64,000 nucleotides of DNA from assembly GCA_910577355.1 (NCBI GenBank), contig CAJTMY010000002.1:1-64000 (forward strand), written 5' to 3'. Below are positions 59,940 to 64,000 of the stretch, in pieces (position 1 is the stretch's first letter; the number at the start of each line of letters is the position of its first letter). The stretch comes from an uncultured Muribaculaceae bacterium. Its GTDB lineage: Bacteria > Bacteroidota > Bacteroidia > Bacteroidales > Muribaculaceae. The notes beneath the pieces were generated by a model, which saw nothing but the letters and a program-made list of their open reading frames with translations, did not search any database and was not told where the DNA came from. A program made the translations under genes and the position numbers.

Positions 59940-61484
59940 ATGAAGAAGATTCTACTTCCTCTTGCAGCCCTGCTGCTCGGCGCAACATCGGCTTATGCCG
60001 GCGCCAATGTCTATGCTTCCGCACTTAAAGTGACCGACGGCAAGGTGTCGTTCGTGCTCAACGATGCGGCTACAAAGGTAGTGCTCAATGTAATCAAAAA
60101 CGGTAACATCGTTGCCACCGCCGATCTCGGCGCAGGTGTAAAAGGTATCAACAATGTTGATATTCCCTCGATTTCCGTTGAGCCGGGCACATATCAGTGG
60201 AGTATCACTGTATCTGCCGAGGCCAATACCGAGGTGGTACAACTCACCGACGGCTCCGATGAAAACCTCCAGACTTCGTCGGGCCGCGGCATAGCTGTCG
60301 ACATGTTCCCGTCGAGCCCCGCTTTCGGCAATGTATATGTAGCCTCGCCTGCGACAGCCGGCCAGGAAGGCGCCCGCACCGAAGCAGGTCTGTATGCGTT
60401 CAATGCAGCCCTTGCTCCTATAAACGAGACTGCTTATACCGGCGGTATCGAATGGGAGAAAGGCAACTCCAATCCCAATAACGTTGCCGTTGCCGAGAAC
60501 GGTCAGGTGTTCATCTGCTCGTGGGGCGATGCTCAGGGCGGCGTATATGTGGCCGAGCCCGCCGATCTTGGCGGCAACTGGACTTCTGTCTTTGCCGAGG
60601 GAGAACGTAATGACAAGGGACTCGTCACAATCGACGGTGTGAAGGTTCACGGCTCGGTGCAGGATGTTGCTCTCTACGGCAAGGGCGACGTCCGCATGAT
60701 GTACACATCCGACGAGGATATGAACGGCAATGCCGGCGATATTCAGGTGTATAACATCGGCACACTGGCAAATCCATGGGCCAAAGCTCCGACAGCTGAC
60801 TGGGGTCATGATGCCGGTTATGTCAATGCCAACCACCGTCTTGCGAGCGATCAGCGCGGCGGCCTGTGGCTGGGCCAGTACCGTTGGCAGGAAAGCGATG
60901 CCAACGCATGCGTTTATCACATCAATGCCAAGGGTGAATGGGATTTCCACACCGGCGACAAGAGCATATTCCTTGGCTCGACTCCTGCCGGCGCCATCGC
61001 CTGCAACGCCGACGGCTCGCTTCTGGCATGTATCGGCAGCGACAACGGCAAGGGACTGGTGGTAGCTAAGGCCACTTACGATGAGAACGGTCTTCCCACT
61101 CTTGAGAAATACTGCGAATTCAGCTACACAGGTTACGGTACACGTCCTCTGTCGGCTGCCTTCGACGCCGCCAACAACCTGTATGTGATATTCAACAACG
61201 CGGGCAATGCCGGCGGTGTGGCTGTGTTTGCAATCCCCACCGATAAGAATGAATTCACAACTCCGGCTCTTGTCGACCTTGAACTGAGTACATCTGGAAT
61301 CGTTGATGCCGCTGTGGCCGACTACACTTTCGAGGGCGGCGTAATCACCGCCTATACCGGCGCCGCTGTCTACACCGTGGCCGGTGTTAAGGTAGCCGAA
61401 GGCACAACCGTCGATACCAATGCTCTTGCGGCAGGTGTATACGTGGTGCGCACCGGCAAGAAAACTTTCAAGATCGTAAAGTAA
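59940..61484 (+). CDS. T9SS-sorted propeller-like protein, paralogue of the amidase C-terminal module
   Basis: 514 residues, signal peptide to AYAG22. The mature protein begins ANVYASALKV and stays collinear with the amidase gene's residues 384-888: shared lines include SITVSAE/SITASAD, NNVAVAENGQVFICSW, LWLGQYRW and IPTDKNEFTTPA near the end. It lacks the amidase domain. The T9SS tail reads AAVYTVAGVKVAEG...GVYVVRTGKK. Likely a secreted peptidoglycan- or product-binding subunit. The ATG at 59940 is used; upstream in-frame sequence is intergenic. Confidence 0.8.
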   Translation: MKKILLPLAALLLGATSAYAGANVYASALKVTDGKVSFVLNDAATKVVLNVIKNGNIVATADLGAGVKGINNVDIPSISVEPGTYQWSITVSAEANTEVVQLTDGSDENLQTSSGRGIAVDMFPSSPAFGNVYVASPATAGQEGARTEAGLYAFNAALAPINETAYTGGIEWEKGNSNPNNVAVAENGQVFICSWGDAQGGVYVAEPADLGGNWTSVFAEGERNDKGLVTIDGVKVHGSVQDVALYGKGDVRMMYTSDEDMNGNAGDIQVYNIGTLANPWAKAPTADWGHDAGYVNANHRLASDQRGGLWLGQYRWQESDANACVYHINAKGEWDFHTGDKSIFLGSTPAGAIACNADGSLLACIGSDNGKGLVVAKATYDENGLPTLEKYCEFSYTGYGTRPLSAAFDAANNLYVIFNNAGNAGGVAVFAIPTDKNEFTTPALVDLELSTSGIVDAAVADYTFEGGVITAYTGAAVYTVAGVKVAEGTTVDTNALAAGVYVVRTGKKTFKIVK

Positions 61485-61497
61485 TCTCCATAAACAT

Positions 61498-61528
61498 GTA
61501 TGTCAAGGCCCGACAGGCCTTGACATAC
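61498..61528 (+). repeat. Intercistronic hairpin before the GHL10 gene
   Basis: Perfect 13-bp stem (61498-61510 with 61516-61528), 5-nt loop, no T tract; between the propeller and GHL10 genes. Confidence 0.65.
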
Positions 61529-61569
61529 GATTCCCCGCACACTCTTGCAACCTCAATGATTAATCGCAA

Positions 61570-63135
61570 ATGAATATCAAGAAACTTATCCTCCTGGGTT
61601 CTATGCTTTTTGTAGCTGCGGTGGCACTTCCTGCGTGCAGCGACGAGCCCGCTCCCACACCAAATCCGCCGGTCAATCCCGATCCCAAGCCGGACGAACC
61701 CGACGAACCGACTCCTCCCGTTCCCCAGATTGTGACCTACACTTTGCCCGACCGTGAGATACGCGGTGTATGGGTGGCCACGGTAGGCCGCATGGACTGG
61801 CCCAAGGCCAATGTCGAGTCAATGCACAAGGACGAGTTCGTGAAATATCTCGATGCATTTGAAAAATATAATGTCAATGCCGTTATAATGCAGATTCGCC
61901 CCTGCGCCGATGCATTCTATGATTCGCCGATCGAGCCATGGAGCGAATATCTGTGCGGCACTCAGGGGCGTGATCCCGGATATGATGTGCTCGGATGGAT
62001 GATCGAACAGGTACATGCCCGCGGTATGGAATTCCACGCATGGATGAATCCCTACCGCATCAGCAACAGCGCGAGCGCCTTCGCCCAGAACGGTGCCGCA
62101 AGCCATCCGGCCAAGAAGCACCCCGAGTGGACGATGAAGTATGACAATCTGCTAATGTACCGTCCGGCTTGTCCTGAGGTGAAGCAGCTGCTCGTAAATG
62201 TGGTGGACGACCTCATCACCAAGTATGATGTCGACGGCATACACTTCGACGATTATTTCTATCCCTATCCCAAGAAGGGTGTGGAGATCGACGATGCCGA
62301 CGATTACAAGACTTATGGTGCTGCCTATAAGACGGTAGGAGATTTCCGCCGTGCACAGGTCGACGATGTGATAGAGAAGATTCACAATCTGCTCGTGGCT
62401 AAGAAGCCCGGATGCGTATTCTCGATATCGCCATTCGGCATATGGCGCAACAAGGCCAGTGATCCCGCATACGGCTCCGATTCAAACGGGCTTCAGAACT
62501 ACGATGACCTATATGCCGATGTGCGCAAATGGTGCGAGGAAGGCTGGATCGACCTTGTAGTGCCTCAGCTCTACAATTCCACCACCAACATCGCCATGAA
62601 TTTCACCAAGATGTGCAAGTGGTGGAACGACAACTCGTTCAAGGCCACTCTCGCCATAGGTCATGCGCTCTACCGCTTTGGTGTGGAGGCCGAAGGCGCG
62701 CCTTATCAGGATCTCAACCAGCTCAACGAGCAGTTCCGCATATCGCGCGGCAATTCCAACACCCGCGGCAGCTTCCTGTTCAATGCCACATGCTTCAAGG
62801 AGAACAAGATCAACATTCTGAGCCGTCTGGCTCAGGTGTATGCCGACAAGGCTCTTATACCTGTTATGGGCCCCGCTACCGAGCCTGAGCCCGGCGCAGT
62901 GGGCGATATCACCGTCGACGGCCGCGCTTTGGTGTGGAAATCTCTCGGCGACAATATACGCTATGCCATCTATCGTGTGAAGCCGTCCTCGACCGACGGC
63001 GTGTACGAGGCCAAGCTCGTTGAGGTCACTTCGGACAACACATACACCGCCCTCCTCGACGGCTCGTATGCCGTAGCCGCCCTCAACCGCGATAATGTTC
63101 AAGGCGAACTTACACAACCGGTAAAAATACAGTAA
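61570..63135 (+). CDS. GHL10-family (DUF187) glycoside hydrolase lipoprotein
   Basis: 521-residue lipoprotein (lipobox ALPACSDEP, Cys23, followed by acidic residues and a Pro-rich linker to about 52). The catalytic TIM-barrel-type domain (about 60-430) carries IRGVWVATVGRMDWP, NAVIMQIRPCADAFYDS, GMEFHAWMNPYR, YDVDGIHFDDYFYPYP and SISPFGIWRN. A C-terminal fibronectin-like domain follows. E. coli DigH (YddW), of this family, cleaves denuded peptidoglycan glycans, and the amidase encoded two genes upstream would make such glycans. Last gene of the locus, with a terminator behind it. Confidence 0.88.
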   Translation: MNIKKLILLGSMLFVAAVALPACSDEPAPTPNPPVNPDPKPDEPDEPTPPVPQIVTYTLPDREIRGVWVATVGRMDWPKANVESMHKDEFVKYLDAFEKYNVNAVIMQIRPCADAFYDSPIEPWSEYLCGTQGRDPGYDVLGWMIEQVHARGMEFHAWMNPYRISNSASAFAQNGAASHPAKKHPEWTMKYDNLLMYRPACPEVKQLLVNVVDDLITKYDVDGIHFDDYFYPYPKKGVEIDDADDYKTYGAAYKTVGDFRRAQVDDVIEKIHNLLVAKKPGCVFSISPFGIWRNKASDPAYGSDSNGLQNYDDLYADVRKWCEEGWIDLVVPQLYNSTTNIAMNFTKMCKWWNDNSFKATLAIGHALYRFGVEAEGAPYQDLNQLNEQFRISRGNSNTRGSFLFNATCFKENKINILSRLAQVYADKALIPVMGPATEPEPGAVGDITVDGRALVWKSLGDNIRYAIYRVKPSSTDGVYEAKLVEVTSDNTYTALLDGSYAVAALNRDNVQGELTQPVKIQ

Positions 63136-63163
63136 AAAGGTTTAGATTTAGGTTTGCAATAAT

Positions 63164-63194
63164 GGCGGCACCCCCGAAAAGGTGCCGCCGTTTT
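63164..63194 (+). terminator. Intrinsic terminator of the PUL
   Basis: 9-bp perfect GC-rich stem (63164-63172 with 63181-63189) and a short T run. Confidence 0.82.
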
Positions 63195-63219
63195 GCATCT
63201 TTAAATATCATAACACGCT

Positions 63220-63258
63220 CCAATTCTTTCCAATGTTGCAAATATTGGAAAGAATTGG
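63220..63258. repeat. 15-bp perfect A/T-rich inverted repeat
   Basis: Arms 63220-63234 and 63244-63258, 9-nt spacer, between the PUL terminator and the convergent dehydrogenase gene. No T tract; could be a protein-binding site or part of a second terminator. Confidence 0.6.
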
Positions 63259-63274
63259 ACGGTTTTATCGTAAG

Positions 63275-63316
63275 ACACCGCGCCCCGGAAGCTTGCGGGC
63301 TTGCGGGGCGCGGTGT
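63275..63316 (-). terminator. GC-rich hairpin downstream of the dehydrogenase gene
   Basis: 12-bp perfect stem (63275-63286 with 63305-63316) 19 bp after the stop; the tail on the minus strand is not T-rich, so termination is probable but not certain. Confidence 0.55.
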
Positions 63317-63334
63317 AGTGTATGGAGCGGATGC

Positions 63335-64000
63335 TCAGTCGCGGCGGAAGATGTCGCGGGTATAGACCTTGTCGGCCACGTCGTCGAGGCAGGCGTCGTA
63401 GCGGTTGGCGACGATAGCACGCGACATTTCCTTGAAGCGGGCGAGGTCGTTGACCACGAGGCTGCCGAAGAATGTGCTGCCGTCTTCGAGTGTTGGCTCG
63501 TAGATTATAACCTGCGCGCCTTTGGCCTTGATGCGTTTCATCACGCCCTGTATGGACGACTGACGGAAGTTGTCGCTGTTTGATTTCATCGTGAGCCGGT
63601 AGACGCCTACGACACAGGGGGCTTCGGCTGCGGGGTTGTAGCGGCTGTTGGAGGTGTAGTAGCCGGCCATAGCGAGAATCTGGTCGGCGATGAAGTCCTT
63701 GCGGGTGCGGTTGCTCTCGACGATGGCCGTCATCATGTTCTGGGGCACCTCGGCGTAGTTGGCGAGCAGTTGCTTGGTGTCTTTGGGCAGGCAGTAGCCT
63801 CCGTAGCCGAATGAGGGGTTGTTGTAGTGGGTGCCGATGCGGGGGTCGAGGCCGACGCCTTCGATTATGGCCTGAGAGTCGAGACCCTTGACCTCGGCAT
63901 AAGTGTCGAGCTCGTTGAAGTAGCTCACACGCAGAGCCAGATAGGTGTTGGCGAAGAGTTTGACGGCCTCGGCTTCTTTCATGCCCATGTAGAGGGTGGG
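63335..64000 (-). CDS. ugd: UDP-glucose 6-dehydrogenase, C-terminal part (runs off the window)
   Basis: The open frame continues past 64000, so only the last 222 residues or so are seen. The central helix EAEAVKLFANTYLALRV is followed by SFGYGGYCLPKDTKQLLANY with the catalytic Cys, and the C-terminal NAD/UDP-binding part has GVYRLTMKSNSDNFRQSS and a stop after TRDIFRRD. These are signatures of nucleotide-sugar dehydrogenases making UDP-glucuronate for surface polysaccharide. The N-terminal Rossmann domain lies outside the window. Confidence 0.88.
   Translation of the reverse strand, partial: PTLYMGMKEAEAVKLFANTYLALRVSYFNELDTYAEVKGLDSQAIIEGVGLDPRIGTHYNNPSFGYGGYCLPKDTKQLLANYAEVPQNMMTAIVESNRTRKDFIADQILAMAGYYTSNSRYNPAAEAPCVVGVYRLTMKSNSDNFRQSSIQGVMKRIKAKGAQVIIYEPTLEDGSTFFGSLVVNDLARFKEMSRAIVANRYDACLDDVADKVYTRDIFRRD

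Noticed and set aside
1..64000. CRISPR arrays, insertion sequences, prophage or rRNA genes
   Set aside because: No regularly spaced repeats, transposase or integrase frames, phage structural genes or rRNA sequence were seen in the window.

Overview
The window is Bacteroidales-type DNA. Evidence: many genes are preceded by the Bacteroidetes promoter pair (TTTG or TTG about 19-20 bp before TAnnTTTG); there are SusC/SusD proteins, an ECF sigma/FecR pair, a PorV-type type IX secretion (T9SS) outer-membrane protein, proteins with T9SS-like C-terminal tails, a type B L31, and an Aur1-like lipid synthase with CDP-alcohol phosphotransferases. The moderately high GC and the gene set suggest a gut Muribaculaceae-like organism; the family is an inference. 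No phage, IS element, rRNA or CRISPR array was seen. One tRNA is present.

Layout: 1-3.4 kb, minus-strand operon DUF3256-xseA-xseB-thyA-folA. 3.5-4.5 kb, an AbiE-like pair that is visibly richer in AT. 4.6-9.5 kb, plus-strand operon iorA-iorB-aminotransferase-CoA transferase, which reads as aryl/2-oxo-acid fermentation. 9.9-14.6 kb, six-gene minus-strand lipid head-group operon (ATP-grasp, GtrA, CDP-alcohol phosphotransferase, Aur1-like synthase, second CDP-alcohol phosphotransferase, HAD). 14.8-16.8 kb, a small protein, porV and rpmE2. 16.9-22.7 kb, minus-strand operon greA-HIT-thioredoxin-like lipoprotein-tsaC-sugar transferase-CLC. 22.9-26 kb, a B3/B4 protein, an acyl-ACP thioesterase, and a secreted esterase flanked by two inward-facing copies of a ~70-nt sRNA-like element. 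26.2-31.3 kb, an outer-membrane barrel protein, then rsmG-MBL hydrolase-S1-domain protein. 31.4 kb, tRNA-Glu(CUC). 31.6-35.7 kb, a histidine-kinase-like sensor, a secreted repeat protein and a small hypothetical gene behind a terminator-like leader. 35.8-41.5 kb, a tripartite RND pump. 41.6-44 kb, a large secreted adhesin-like protein. 44.2-48.1 kb, pyrE followed by an SRPBCC protein, a Rieske-like lipoprotein, an SGNH hydrolase and an MBOAT acyltransferase. 48.2-63.1 kb, a polysaccharide-utilisation-type locus. 63.3 kb to the end, the 3' part of a UDP-glucose dehydrogenase gene.

The most interesting region is 48.2-63.1 kb. An ECF sigma factor and FecR anti-sigma precede a SusC carrying an N-terminal signalling domain, SusD, a surface-type lipoprotein, a T9SS-tailed zinc amidase of the N-acetylmuramoyl-L-alanine amidase type, a stand-alone paralogue of the amidase's C-terminal propeller-like module, and a GHL10-family lipoprotein. 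Amidase plus GHL10 glycosidase is the enzyme pair expected to strip and then cut peptidoglycan glycan strands, so I predict a Sus-type locus for scavenging peptidoglycan. The SGNH/MBOAT pair just upstream could acetylate the cell's own envelope glycan. The second notable region is the lipid head-group operon at 9.9-14.6 kb. It resembles bacterial inositol-lipid loci but has no adjacent myo-inositol-phosphate synthase or PgpA-type phosphatase.
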